In this document: one piece after another, positions 44,257 through 52,213 of the stretch
How positions within the stretch are numbered: the stretch's first letter is position 1
Layout: each line of letters opens with the position of its first letter
Assembly: GCA_022448245.1 (NCBI GenBank)
Contig: JAKVCO010000024.1
Coordinates: forward strand, 1 to 54,836
Reading direction: 5' to 3'
Source: Paracoccaceae bacterium
GTDB taxonomy: Bacteria; Pseudomonadota; Alphaproteobacteria; Rhodobacterales; Rhodobacteraceae
DNA: 54,836 nt
The notes under the pieces: generated by a model
Told to the model about the DNA's origin: nothing
What the model saw: the letters and a program-made list of their open reading frames with translations, nothing else
Database searches by the model: none
Position numbers and translations under genes: made by a program

Positions 44257-45182
44257 CCTTTCACGGCACCTGCGGTCATGCCGGTGATGATCTGACGCGA
44301 AGCAAAGAGCGTGAAGATGATGGGCGGGATCGCCAGCAGCATCCCGGTGGCCATGATGACCCCCCATTCGACGTTGAATTCGCTCATGTTGTTCACAATC
44401 AAGATCGGCACGGTGCGAGTATCGCGGTCAGACAGCGCCGAGGCGAGAAGATATTCGTTCCACGCGATACGGAAGGTAAAGATTGCCGCCGCCGCGAGGC
44501 CCGGTTTGATGAGCGGGAGCACCACGAGGAAGAAGACCTGGAAGGGCCCTGCCCCGTCGACGCGCGCGGCCTCCTCGAGGGAGCGCGGGACCTGGACGAT
44601 GAAGCTCTGCAAAATCCAGATCACGAAGGGCAGGTTCATGGCCACGTAGATCAGAATTATGCCGCCATGGGTGCCCGCGAGGCAGCTTTCGCCGCCACGG
44701 CCAAAGAAGCTTTCCGGCAGGAACATGCCCGCGAAGCCGTCTTCACGGATGCAGAAGTTGTTGTTCCAGAGGCCGAAGACCGGGACGAGCAGCACCGCCG
44801 GGGGCACCATGCGCACCATGAGCGTGGTGAAGGACACCGTATCGCGCCCCATGAAATTGAACCGCACCAACGCATAGGCAGCCATACAGCCTATCACCAG
44901 CGTCAGCGCGGTCGAGATCAGCGCGATGATAAGCGAGTTGATGAATGCCCCGCCGAACTTCAGGGAGCAGAAGTCGAGGTGGTCGGGTTCGTACCAGAGC
45001 AAATCGCACAGCGCGGTCTCATAGTTCTGGATCGTGGGGAGAAAGATCAGCCCCGTGGTGCCCCCGATAATGTCCACGTCGAGCTTGAAGCTGTTGATGA
45101 ACATCAGGAAGATCGGGCCCACCGCCATGAAGATCAGGGCGACGAGGAGGGCGTAGAAGGCCGGATTGGCGCGCTCTTGCAT
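44253..45182 (-). CDS. Carbohydrate ABC transporter permease (MalG type) with Cys-bearing periplasmic insertions
   Basis: 309 residues, six membrane segments. The EAA loop EEAARVDGAGPFQVFFLVVL (about 203) contacts the ATPase. Two periplasmic loops are enlarged compared with ordinary MalG-type proteins. One near residues 55-75 carries Cys59 and Cys72 (ALCDLLWYEPDHLDFC); the other near 140-172 carries Cys144 and Cys167 (NNNFCIRED and GGESCLAG). The even pairing suggests disulfides, but this is inference. It starts one base after the MalF-type stop and forms the channel with it. Confidence 0.9.
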   Translation of the reverse strand: MQERANPAFYALLVALIFMAVGPIFLMFINSFKLDVDIIGGTTGLIFLPTIQNYETALCDLLWYEPDHLDFCSLKFGGAFINSLIIALISTALTLVIGCMAAYALVRFNFMGRDTVSFTTLMVRMVPPAVLLVPVFGLWNNNFCIREDGFAGMFLPESFFGRGGESCLAGTHGGIILIYVAMNLPFVIWILQSFIVQVPRSLEEAARVDGAGPFQVFFLVVLPLIKPGLAAAAIFTFRIAWNEYLLASALSDRDTRTVPILIVNNMSEFNVEWGVIMATGMLLAIPPIIFTLFASRQIITGMTAGAVKG

Positions 45183-45183
45183 C

Positions 45184-46095
45184 TTATTCGTCCTCTTGGA
45201 TCTGCCGGGCGAGGCGCTTGGCGCGCGCTTCTTGCAGGCGGGTCAGGGTGAACATCCCGATGGTGAAGAGCAAAAGCAGGATGAGCAGGTAATTCGACAT
45301 GGCCGCCGCTGTGCCGAGCTCTCGGAATTCGGTCGCGGTGCGGGAGATGCGGAGCGCCACGATCTCCGTCGACAGTCCCGGGCCACCTTCGGTCATGACG
45401 AGGATCACCTCGAGCACTTTGAAGGCATCGATCAGACGCAGGAGCGCGGTGACGACAAGGACGGGCATCATGAGCGGCAGCTTGATGTGGATGATCTGCT
45501 GCCAGGCGGTGGCGCCGTCGATGCGAGCAGCTTCCAGAGCGCTGCGGGGCAGCGATTGGAGCGCCGCAAGCGCCAGAATGAAGATGAAAGGCGTCCACTG
45601 CCAGATGTCGGCGATGATGACGGATAGGAGCGCATGCTGCCCCAGCCAATCGACGCCCTCGAGCCCCATGGATTTCAACGTGCGGTTAAAGGTGCCGACT
45701 GTCGGGTGGTACATGTAGCGCCACATCAGGCCCACCACGACGGGGGCGATCATCATCGGCAGAATGAAGAGCGTCCTCAGGAGCGACATGCCGCGGATAT
45801 TGCGATCGAGCAGCAGCGCGAGGCCCACGCCCAAGATCATTTCGGCCGTCACCACAGAGAAGGCGAAGATGAGTGTCACGGAGAGGCTTTCGCGGAAAGC
45901 CGGGTCAAACCAGAGCGTGACGTAGTTCTTGAAGCCCACAAACTCTGTCTCGCCGATGGATTGGGACGGGTCCCAATCGCGGAAAGAGCCGTAGACCATG
46001 AAGCCCAGAGGATAGAGCAGCGCGATGGCCATAATCACGGCCGCCGGGGCCATGAAGAGGTAGGGCGTGATGCGGTTGGCGCGTGCGGTGGACAT
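45184..46095 (-). CDS. Carbohydrate ABC transporter permease (MalF type)
   Basis: 303 residues, six membrane segments. N-terminal ITPYLFMAPAAVIMAIALLYP and FMVYGSFRDWDPSQ are typical. EAA loop SALEAARIDGATAWQQIIHIK (about 198, described as a region). ATG at 46095 has GGAG 7 bases upstream; the longer frame from 46155 would add 20 residues that do not resemble the family. It is separated from the binding-protein gene by 89 bases containing a hairpin. Confidence 0.92.
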   Translation of the reverse strand: MSTARANRITPYLFMAPAAVIMAIALLYPLGFMVYGSFRDWDPSQSIGETEFVGFKNYVTLWFDPAFRESLSVTLIFAFSVVTAEMILGVGLALLLDRNIRGMSLLRTLFILPMMIAPVVVGLMWRYMYHPTVGTFNRTLKSMGLEGVDWLGQHALLSVIIADIWQWTPFIFILALAALQSLPRSALEAARIDGATAWQQIIHIKLPLMMPVLVVTALLRLIDAFKVLEVILVMTEGGPGLSTEIVALRISRTATEFRELGTAAAMSNYLLILLLLFTIGMFTLTRLQEARAKRLARQIQEDE

Positions 46096-46141
46096 CAAGA
46101 GCTCCGAAAACCGATTGGTGCGAGGGATGCACCCAAGAGTT

Positions 46142-46166
46142 GGGGCCGCGCGCAAGGCGCGACCCC
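46142..46166 (-). terminator. Hairpin between sugar-binding protein and MalF-type permease
   Basis: GGGGCCGCGC (46142-46151) pairs with GCGCGACCCC (46157-46166) apart from one internal C-A mismatch. It follows the binding-protein stop (46185) by 18 bases. No T-run, so it more likely protects or attenuates than fully terminates. Confidence 0.6.
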
Positions 46167-46184
46167 GGGAGGATCAGAGGAAGA

Positions 46185-47513
46185 TCAGTTCCAGGTGTAG
46201 TACCCGGCTTCTTCCATCACGCCGCGCGTCCGCTCGGCCACGCCATCAAGCGCTTCTTGGATGTCGAGGTCCTCGGTCAGCACTTTGGAGAGCGTCGTGC
46301 CGAGATCCGCGTTGATCTTGCCCCAGACGGGGATGATCGGACGCCAGTCAGGGTCAGCGTGCTGGAGCGCTTCACCAAAGGTCGCCATGTGCGGGAACTT
46401 CTCGTTCACGTCAGCATCAGCATGCGTAGAGAAGCGGGACGGGTTGCCGCCTGCCATCGCCACGAGCTTGTCGCCCTTCTTGGAGGTCAGCCATTGCATC
46501 AGCAGGAAGGCCGCTTCCTTGTTCTCGGCGTTCGACGGGATGCCGATACCGAACCCACCGGTCTGGGAACCGCGACGCACGCCCATCGGGTGCATGGCCC
46601 AGCCGACCTTACCGACAACCTGGCTGCGGCTTGGGTCATTGATCTGACCGGCGACCACGGAGGTGTCGAGGAACATGGCGGTGTCGCCATTCAGGAAGGA
46701 GCCCAGAGCTTCACCAAAGCCGAAGGAGGCTGCGCCTTCAGGGCCGCAATCCACGATCTGCTTGAGAGCCTCTGCGGCCTCAACGCCAGCGGCGTTGTTC
46801 ACGATCGGGTTCCATTCGTCATCAAAGACGCGGCCACCGAGCGGAGCGAGGTGCAGAAGGAACGCGTGGGACGCGTGGTGACCAGAGGCAGCACGGGAGC
46901 TGAGGCCGCCCATGCCGGGCTCGAGCTCTGGGATCTGGCACGCGACGTCGAGCATCTCTTCATAGGTCTCAGGCACTTCAAGGCCGTGCTTTTCGAAGAT
47001 GTCCGTGCGGTAGCCCAAGACCGAAGTCTCGGAGCCGTAAGGAATGCCGAAGAGCGAACCCGTCTTGCCTTCGAGGTAGCCTTTGGAGCCGCCTGCGAAG
47101 CCGATGTTGTAGACGTAGCCGTCAATCAAGTCGTCGGCGTCATAGGACGGATCGGCGAGCTTTGGGTTCATGAAGTACTTAGCCAGGTTCTCAAGCTGGT
47201 CGGCATAGACATAGTCGGCCTTGGAGAAAACGACGTAGGCGATGAGGTCATACTCACCGGCGTCTTGTGCCAGCTCGAGCGTCTGACGCTCGCGCATCTT
47301 CAGGTAAGGCAGCTGGTCCACCTCGACCTCGATGCCCGTTTCCTTGGTGAATTCCGGCAGGATCTTCATGACCGCGTCGTAATGCGGGTGTGCCGGGAAG
47401 TTCACGATCAGGGTTTGGCCTGCGTATTCGTCGTAGGGGCCGCCATGACCACCTGCAACGGCGGTGCTGGCAAGCAGTGCCGCAACGGCGCTGGCCTTCA
47501 AAGTCTTCAACAT
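46185..47513 (-). CDS. Carbohydrate ABC transporter periplasmic binding protein (family 1)
   Basis: 442 residues. Signal peptide MLKTLKASAVAALLASTAVAGG. Mature protein: LIVNFPAHPHYDAVMKILPEF, GEYDLIAYVVFSKADYVYADQL, and the hinge-region GIPYGSETSVLGYRTDIFEKHGL. Late segments include GGFGIGIPSNAENKEAAFLL. Sugar-type ligand by family. The ATG at 47513 follows GGGAGGA by 7 bases. It is the most upstream transporter subunit after the ATPase, within the operon headed by the 47544-48629 gene. Confidence 0.9.
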   Translation of the reverse strand: MLKTLKASAVAALLASTAVAGGHGGPYDEYAGQTLIVNFPAHPHYDAVMKILPEFTKETGIEVEVDQLPYLKMRERQTLELAQDAGEYDLIAYVVFSKADYVYADQLENLAKYFMNPKLADPSYDADDLIDGYVYNIGFAGGSKGYLEGKTGSLFGIPYGSETSVLGYRTDIFEKHGLEVPETYEEMLDVACQIPELEPGMGGLSSRAASGHHASHAFLLHLAPLGGRVFDDEWNPIVNNAAGVEAAEALKQIVDCGPEGAASFGFGEALGSFLNGDTAMFLDTSVVAGQINDPSRSQVVGKVGWAMHPMGVRRGSQTGGFGIGIPSNAENKEAAFLLMQWLTSKKGDKLVAMAGGNPSRFSTHADADVNEKFPHMATFGEALQHADPDWRPIIPVWGKINADLGTTLSKVLTEDLDIQEALDGVAERTRGVMEEAGYYTWN

Positions 47514-47543
47514 ATTCGTTCCTCCCATTTGGAATAGTCGGCG

Positions 47544-48629
47544 TCAGAGCGCCAATTCAGTTTTGTCGTCGAAGAGATGGATCGCCTCAGGACGCACCGC
47601 GAAGCGCAGCGTCTCGTTGAGGGCGATCGGTGTTTCGGATTTGAGCTCGACAGTGACGTTGGCACTGCCGCAGGCGCAAATCAGAACGGATTGCGCGCCG
47701 ATGTATTCGCTGACCTGCACTTGCAGATCGAGCGCGGTCTCGTCGGGTGCGTTTGGATCGTGGTTGAGGTCGGACGGCCGGATGCCGAGCGTGACCGCAC
47801 CGTCGGTGCGGCCTAGCGACTTGGCCTTCTCCGCCGGGATGGCGATGTTAAACCCCTGCCCTTTGGCAAAGAGAGTGTCGCCCTCCATCGCCAGCGTGGA
47901 GCTGAGGAAGTTCATGGGCGGAGAGCCGAGGAAGCCTGCCACGAACTTGTTGGCGGGCGATTTAAATAGCTCCGCCGGGCTGCCCTGCTGCTGGATGTAT
48001 CCGCCGTGCATCACGACGATGCGGTCGGCCAGCGTCATGGCCTCAATCTGGTCATGGGTGACGTAGATCATGTTCTTTTGTACGCGTTGGCGCATGATGG
48101 CGAGCTCGGCCCGCATCTGGCCACGGAGTTTGGCGTCGAGGTTCGAGAGCGGCTCGTCCATCAGAAAGATGTCGCTGTCTTTCGCGAGCGCGCGGGCCAT
48201 GGCCACGCGCTGGCGCTGGCCACCGGACAAAGCACCGGGCTTGCGGGATAGAAAGTCAGTGAGGCCCACGATCTCGGCCACTTCGCGCACTTTGGCGTCG
48301 ATCTCGGCCTTGGGGCGCTTTTGAAGGCGCAGCGCGAAAGAGATATTTCGCGCCACATCCATATGTGGGTAAAGCGCATAATCTTGGAAGACCATGGCAA
48401 GGCCGCGATCCTTGGGGTCGAGCTGGCTCACCGGGCGGTCGTCTATATAGATCTCGCCCTCCGACACGCCCTCGAGCCCCGCGATCATGCGCAGCGTTGT
48501 CGACTTGCCGCAGCCCGAGGGGCCCACGAGCGCTGTGAATTCATTGTCGTGCATGGCGAGATCGATCCCGTGCAGGACCTGCACGTTTCCGTAGCGCTTC
48601 ACCAAGCCGTCGAGCCGAATTTCAGGCAT
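47544..48629 (-). CDS. Carbohydrate ABC transporter ATPase (MalK/UgpC type)
   Basis: 361 residues. NBD: VGPSGCGKST (Walker A, about 36), LSGGQRQRVAMARAL (about 134), FLMDEPLSNLDAKLR (Walker B, about 154), switch His in YVTHDQ. The C-terminal 120 residues form the OB-fold regulatory domain (LGIRPSDL and FAVRPEAIHLF). ATG at 48629 with GGGAAGGG upstream. First gene of the minus-strand operon; the TGTATACA palindrome lies 34 bases before its start, between it and the FCD-GntR gene. Confidence 0.93.
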   Translation of the reverse strand: MPEIRLDGLVKRYGNVQVLHGIDLAMHDNEFTALVGPSGCGKSTTLRMIAGLEGVSEGEIYIDDRPVSQLDPKDRGLAMVFQDYALYPHMDVARNISFALRLQKRPKAEIDAKVREVAEIVGLTDFLSRKPGALSGGQRQRVAMARALAKDSDIFLMDEPLSNLDAKLRGQMRAELAIMRQRVQKNMIYVTHDQIEAMTLADRIVVMHGGYIQQQGSPAELFKSPANKFVAGFLGSPPMNFLSSTLAMEGDTLFAKGQGFNIAIPAEKAKSLGRTDGAVTLGIRPSDLNHDPNAPDETALDLQVQVSEYIGAQSVLICACGSANVTVELKSETPIALNETLRFAVRPEAIHLFDDKTELAL

Positions 48630-48660
48630 CGATTCCCTTCCCATCAGTTGCGATGATTAT

Positions 48661-48672
48661 TTTGTATACAAA
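48661..48672. promoter_or_regulatory. Operator candidate TTTGTATACAAA between the sugar-uptake operon and its regulator
   Basis: A 12-bp perfect palindrome in the 111-bp gap between the ATPase gene (minus) and the FCD-GntR gene (plus). Its core TGTATACA fits the FCD-type TnGTnnnACnA layout in compressed form and recurs at 49455-49462. A related half site (ACATACAAA) follows at 48684-48692. Likely bound by the adjacent regulator. Confidence 0.7.
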
Positions 48673-48740
48673 CTGAAAAGTAAACATACAAATTTGCCAG
48701 GCGGGGAGAAATAGGGTAGAAGACACTCAAAGGAAGCCCC

Positions 48741-49403
48741 ATGCCACGCGACGCCGCTAAATCCTCAGAGACACGCCAATCAGCCGCACAGCGTATTGAG
48801 CAGGCGTTGATGGAAGAAATCAGCGCGGGCGAGCTGACCCCCGGACAACGACTGGATGAAGTTGGGCTCGCAACGCGCTTTGGCGCATCGCGCACACCCG
48901 TTCGCGAAGCGTTGTCACGGCTCACCGCTCAGGGTGTTTTGGTACAGGGCGAAAAGCGCGGCGTGTTTGTTGCAGAATATTCCCGCGAAGAACTCAGCCA
49001 GATCTTTGAGGCGATGCATGAAATCGAGGCAGCTTGCGCTCGAATTGTTGCGCAACGCCTTAATTTATTGACCCGGTCGGACATCCTGACAGCGCAAGCA
49101 GCCTGCATTGAGGCCGCCGAAAGCGGGGACCGGGCCGCCTACCTTCACGCGAACGAGGCTTTCCATCAGGCGATCTACGCCGCCACGGGCAATCCCTACA
49201 TGGCCGAAATCGCCTCGGAATTTCGGCGTCGCACGGGCCCCTTCCGGGCTAAGAAGTTCGCCGGTCGCGAAGACCTGATCGTTTCCGCCAAGAGCCACCA
49301 GGCTTTGATCGACGATATCTTCTCCGAAGACTCCTCGACTGCATCCCAAGGGATGCGCGCGCACATGACCGCATCCTTCATGCAGGCGCTGAAAGCCAAT
49401 TAA
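48741..49403 (+). CDS. GntR-family transcriptional regulator, FCD subfamily (sugar locus)
   Basis: 220 residues. Winged helix: IEQALMEEISAGELTPGQRL, then GASRTPVREALSRLTAQGVL (about residues 48-67). FCD domain with HEIEAACARIVAQRL, HANEAFHQAIYAATGN (about 137) and SAKSHQALIDDIF, whose His/Asp residues usually bind a metal and an organic acid. AAGGAAG is 6 bases before the ATG. It sits between the two divergent arms of the sugar locus, with TGTATACA palindromes on both sides, so autoregulation and control of both arms are probable. Confidence 0.92.
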   Translation: MPRDAAKSSETRQSAAQRIEQALMEEISAGELTPGQRLDEVGLATRFGASRTPVREALSRLTAQGVLVQGEKRGVFVAEYSREELSQIFEAMHEIEAACARIVAQRLNLLTRSDILTAQAACIEAAESGDRAAYLHANEAFHQAIYAATGNPYMAEIASEFRRRTGPFRAKKFAGREDLIVSAKSHQALIDDIFSEDSSTASQGMRAHMTASFMQALKAN

Positions 49404-49452
49404 TCTGCACCAGATGACGAATGGGCCTTGCATTGGCATGCCGTTTCGCATT

Positions 49453-49464
49453 TTTGTATACATA
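49453..49464. promoter_or_regulatory. Second TGTATACA operator candidate, upstream of the metallo-hydrolase operon
   Basis: TTTGTATACATA matches the site at 48661-48672 at 11 of 12 bases and keeps the 8-bp core palindrome (49455-49462). It lies 49 bases after the regulator stop and 29 bases before the MBL-fold gene, in promoter position. Confidence 0.7.
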
Positions 49465-49492
49465 ATAGATTCGCCGCATACGGGAGGTCAGC

Positions 49493-50425
49493 ATGGGCGT
49501 CGCTGAGACCAAGATTTATCCGATCAACACAGGATGGCTCGAAGCTGACCTTGGCACTTACATCTTCTGGAAGGGGCCGGCCGGTAAGAAGTATTGGAAC
49601 CCGGTCTACTGCCACTATGTCGACACCGGAGAGCACAAGATCCTGATCGACACGGGCCTGCCCGATGAAGAGCGTGCCACCAAGTACCACCACAAATGCG
49701 AAAAACGCGGCTGCCTTCAGGTGCATGAACATCTCGAGCAGAAGCTCGGCGTGCACCCTGATGAAATCGACGCGATCGTCTTCACGCACCTGCACTGGGA
49801 TCACGTGCAGAACATGAAGATGTTCAAGAACGCGCGCTACATCGCGCCCAAGGCCGAGATCGAGATGGCCTACAATCCCCTGCCCCTCTACTACCGCACC
49901 TACGAGGCCAACATCGGCGTCGAACAGGCCTATGCGGGTTGCGTCTTTGAGGCCGTGGATCAGGAATGCGAAGTTCTGCCCGGCATCACGATGTTCCACA
50001 CGCCGGGCCATTCTGTGGGCCATATGGCTGTATCCGTGGCAACGAGCGCGGGCGACATCTGCGTCGTGGGCGACGCGATCTTCGTTGAGCGGAATCTGGA
50101 GCCCAATCCGGCTGAGAAGTGGCGCCACTGGGTGCCTGCGCGCTTCGTTAACTCTTACGAGGGCTGGAAGTCGGTAGAAGAAATCGACAAGCGCGCCGAT
50201 TACGTGCTGCCTTGCCATGACGAGGCCGCCAACGCGCGCTCGGACGTGTTCCCTTACGAGGGCATGCCCATCCGCAACCGCCGTCAGCCCATCCCGGGCT
50301 ACAAGTTCTACTTCGGTGACATGCCTCCGGGCACTGCGGGCAAAGCCGCACCTGCCATGAGCGAGGCGGAGGCCGAAACCTACATCGCCAGCCTCACCGA
50401 CCCCAAGGACATGGCCGAATACTAA
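49493..50425 (+). CDS. MBL-fold metallo-hydrolase (AHL lactonase-like family)
   Basis: 310 residues, cytoplasmic. Zn sites: VFTHLHWDHVQNM (HxHxDH, about 98), FHTPGHSVGHMA (about 169), CVVGDAIFVERN (Asp, about 192) and YVLPCHDE (about 240). AHL lactonases and other small lactonases share this layout. In a sugar locus a sugar-lactone hydrolase is a natural guess, feeding the open acid to later steps; that is inference. GGGAGG is 7 bases before the ATG. First gene of a four-gene plus-strand operon. Confidence 0.82.
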   Translation: MGVAETKIYPINTGWLEADLGTYIFWKGPAGKKYWNPVYCHYVDTGEHKILIDTGLPDEERATKYHHKCEKRGCLQVHEHLEQKLGVHPDEIDAIVFTHLHWDHVQNMKMFKNARYIAPKAEIEMAYNPLPLYYRTYEANIGVEQAYAGCVFEAVDQECEVLPGITMFHTPGHSVGHMAVSVATSAGDICVVGDAIFVERNLEPNPAEKWRHWVPARFVNSYEGWKSVEEIDKRADYVLPCHDEAANARSDVFPYEGMPIRNRRQPIPGYKFYFGDMPPGTAGKAAPAMSEAEAETYIASLTDPKDMAEY

Positions 50426-50438
50426 CGGCCAAGGGAAA

Positions 50439-51251
50439 ATGACCCGGCACATTGAACGCCTTTCAGAGATCGCCGCTGATTATGATGCGGTGGTCTTTGA
50501 CCAATGGGGCGTCTTGCATAATGGCTCGGCGCCCTACGGGGGTGCGATCGAGTGTCTCGCGACCCTACCCTGCCCGGCGGCGGTGCTGTCGAACTCCGGC
50601 AAGCGCGCGGCACCAAATGCGGCGCGCATCCGCGATATGGGTTTCGAGACACCGTTTAACACGGTCATGACCAGCGGCGAGGCACTTTGGCGCGATATCG
50701 AGGGCGCCCGCGTGCCCGAGACCCGCTTTCACGCAGTGGAACGTGCGGCAGGTGACGCCGCCGCATGGGGCCAAGGTCTGAGCATCGAGATGACGGCCCT
50801 GGAGAACGCGGAAGCAATACTTTTGATGGGACTGCCCGATGGGACGAACCTTGAGGCCTGGCAACCCCTCCTCGAGGACGCGCTCACCCGGCAGCTGCCG
50901 CTCTATTGCTCGAACCCTGATCGGAAATCGCCACGCAAGGACGGCTATGTCATCTCGCCGGGCGCGGTGGCTTTTGCCTACCGCGAGATGGGCGGCGCCG
51001 TGTCGTTCTACGGCAAGCCGCACCAGCCCATTTTCGACAGCCTCGCCCATGCCATGGGCACCTCAAAACTGCTGATGGTGGGCGACAGCCTCGAACACGA
51101 TATCGCAGGCGCGAGCGCTGCCGGATGGGACAGCGTTCTTGTCGGCGGCGGCCTCTATGCGGAGACTTTCAACGCAGCCCCTTGGCAAGAGGCCCTGACC
51201 GCGCTGGCGCCGCCCCACGCCCCCACATTCTTCATCGGAGAAGTCCAATGA
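50439..51251 (+). CDS. HAD-superfamily class IIA hydrolase (TIGR01459-like, NagD-related)
   Basis: 270 residues. Motif I is VVFDQWGVLHNG: the nucleophile Asp is present, but the second Asp of the usual DxD is Trp, as in this subfamily. Motif II VLSNSGKRA, and motif III/IV YGKPHQPIFDSL and LMVGDSLEHDIAGASAAG (Asp pair) are intact. Loss of the acid/base Asp makes ordinary phosphatase activity doubtful. AAGGG precedes the ATG. Its TGA overlaps the aldolase ATG (51248-51251). Confidence 0.85.
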   Translation: MTRHIERLSEIAADYDAVVFDQWGVLHNGSAPYGGAIECLATLPCPAAVLSNSGKRAAPNAARIRDMGFETPFNTVMTSGEALWRDIEGARVPETRFHAVERAAGDAAAWGQGLSIEMTALENAEAILLMGLPDGTNLEAWQPLLEDALTRQLPLYCSNPDRKSPRKDGYVISPGAVAFAYREMGGAVSFYGKPHQPIFDSLAHAMGTSKLLMVGDSLEHDIAGASAAGWDSVLVGGGLYAETFNAAPWQEALTALAPPHAPTFFIGEVQ

Positions 51252-52213
51252 CGACACGACACGACTTGCTAAGCCCAGAATTCCGCGCCCTTTCTGCGCG
51301 CCTCGGCCAAGACCCGCTGCAAGTTCAGGGCCCCGGTGGCAACACCTCGATCAAGGGCGACGGGGTGATGTGGATCAAGGCATCGGGCACAGAGCTTGCG
51401 GATGCCGAGACCTCGGACATTTTCGTGGCTGTAGATCACGAGGCCGCCCGCGCCAAGGCCTATGGTGCAGGCGACGGCAGCTGCAAAACCACGGGCCTCG
51501 ACCCGGCGGTGAGCCTGCGACCCTCCATCGAGACCACGTTCCACGCAGCCCTGCCGCATCCGGTGGTTGCACATACCCACTCCGTGGCCACGCTGACCCA
51601 CGCGATCAGCCTCGAGGGGCGTGAGGCCGCTGCCCAAAAGCTCGCTGGCCTGCCGTTCGTGATGGTGCCCTACGCTAAGCCCGGTCTGCCGCTGACGCGC
51701 GAAATCCTCGCTCGCGTGACGGAGGAGACGCGGATCGTGATCCTGCAGAACCACGGGTTGATCGTCTTTGGCCCAAGTGTTGAGGCCGTTTCTCAGATGC
51801 TGGCGGACGTTGAGGCCCGGTTGAGCCTGCGGCCCCGGCCTGTGACAGATGTTGAGCGACCTCCGTCACCCGAAGGGTTCTCCTGGGCGCCGGAAAGCTG
51901 GATCGCGGCGGATGAAAAGGCAAAGCGCCTTGCGCTGGCGGGGTCCTACTATCCGGACCATGTCGTCTTCTTGGGCCCACGCCTGCCGAGCGCGGACCAT
52001 GCTGGTGCCCCCCCTGCGATCGTTTCCGAACACGGCGTTCAGCTGCGCGACGGGGCGACATCCTCGCAGAAAGCGATGCTGACCTGCCTAAGCGACGTCT
52101 TGCGTCGGCTGCCTGAAGACTGGAACGTGGAAGCGATCGGGTCCACGGCGGAGGCAGAGCTGTTGAATTGGGATGCAGAGAAATACCGGCAGGCGCTGGC
52201 GGCGGGGTCATGA
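51248..52213 (+). CDS. Class II aldolase-family protein (second copy, longer)
   Basis: 321 residues. Aldolase core: QGPGGNTSIKGDGVMWIKASGTELAD (about 27, given as a region), Zn His pair in VVAHTHSVATLTHA (about 108), and ILQNHGLIVFG (about 165). The extra C-terminal 100 residues (SYYPDHVVFLGPRLPSADHA) resemble the middle part of bifunctional rhamnulose-phosphate aldolase/dehydrogenase proteins, but no dehydrogenase domain follows. ATGA overlaps link it to the HAD gene before and the kinase after. It probably cleaves the phosphorylated product of that kinase. Confidence 0.87.
   Translation: MTTRHDLLSPEFRALSARLGQDPLQVQGPGGNTSIKGDGVMWIKASGTELADAETSDIFVAVDHEAARAKAYGAGDGSCKTTGLDPAVSLRPSIETTFHAALPHPVVAHTHSVATLTHAISLEGREAAAQKLAGLPFVMVPYAKPGLPLTREILARVTEETRIVILQNHGLIVFGPSVEAVSQMLADVEARLSLRPRPVTDVERPPSPEGFSWAPESWIAADEKAKRLALAGSYYPDHVVFLGPRLPSADHAGAPPAIVSEHGVQLRDGATSSQKAMLTCLSDVLRRLPEDWNVEAIGSTAEAELLNWDAEKYRQALAAGS

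Noticed and set aside
46083..47537. 484-codon plus-strand open frame opposite the sugar-binding protein
   Set aside because: It mirrors an obvious secreted binding protein with signal peptide and ribosome site; no motifs of its own.
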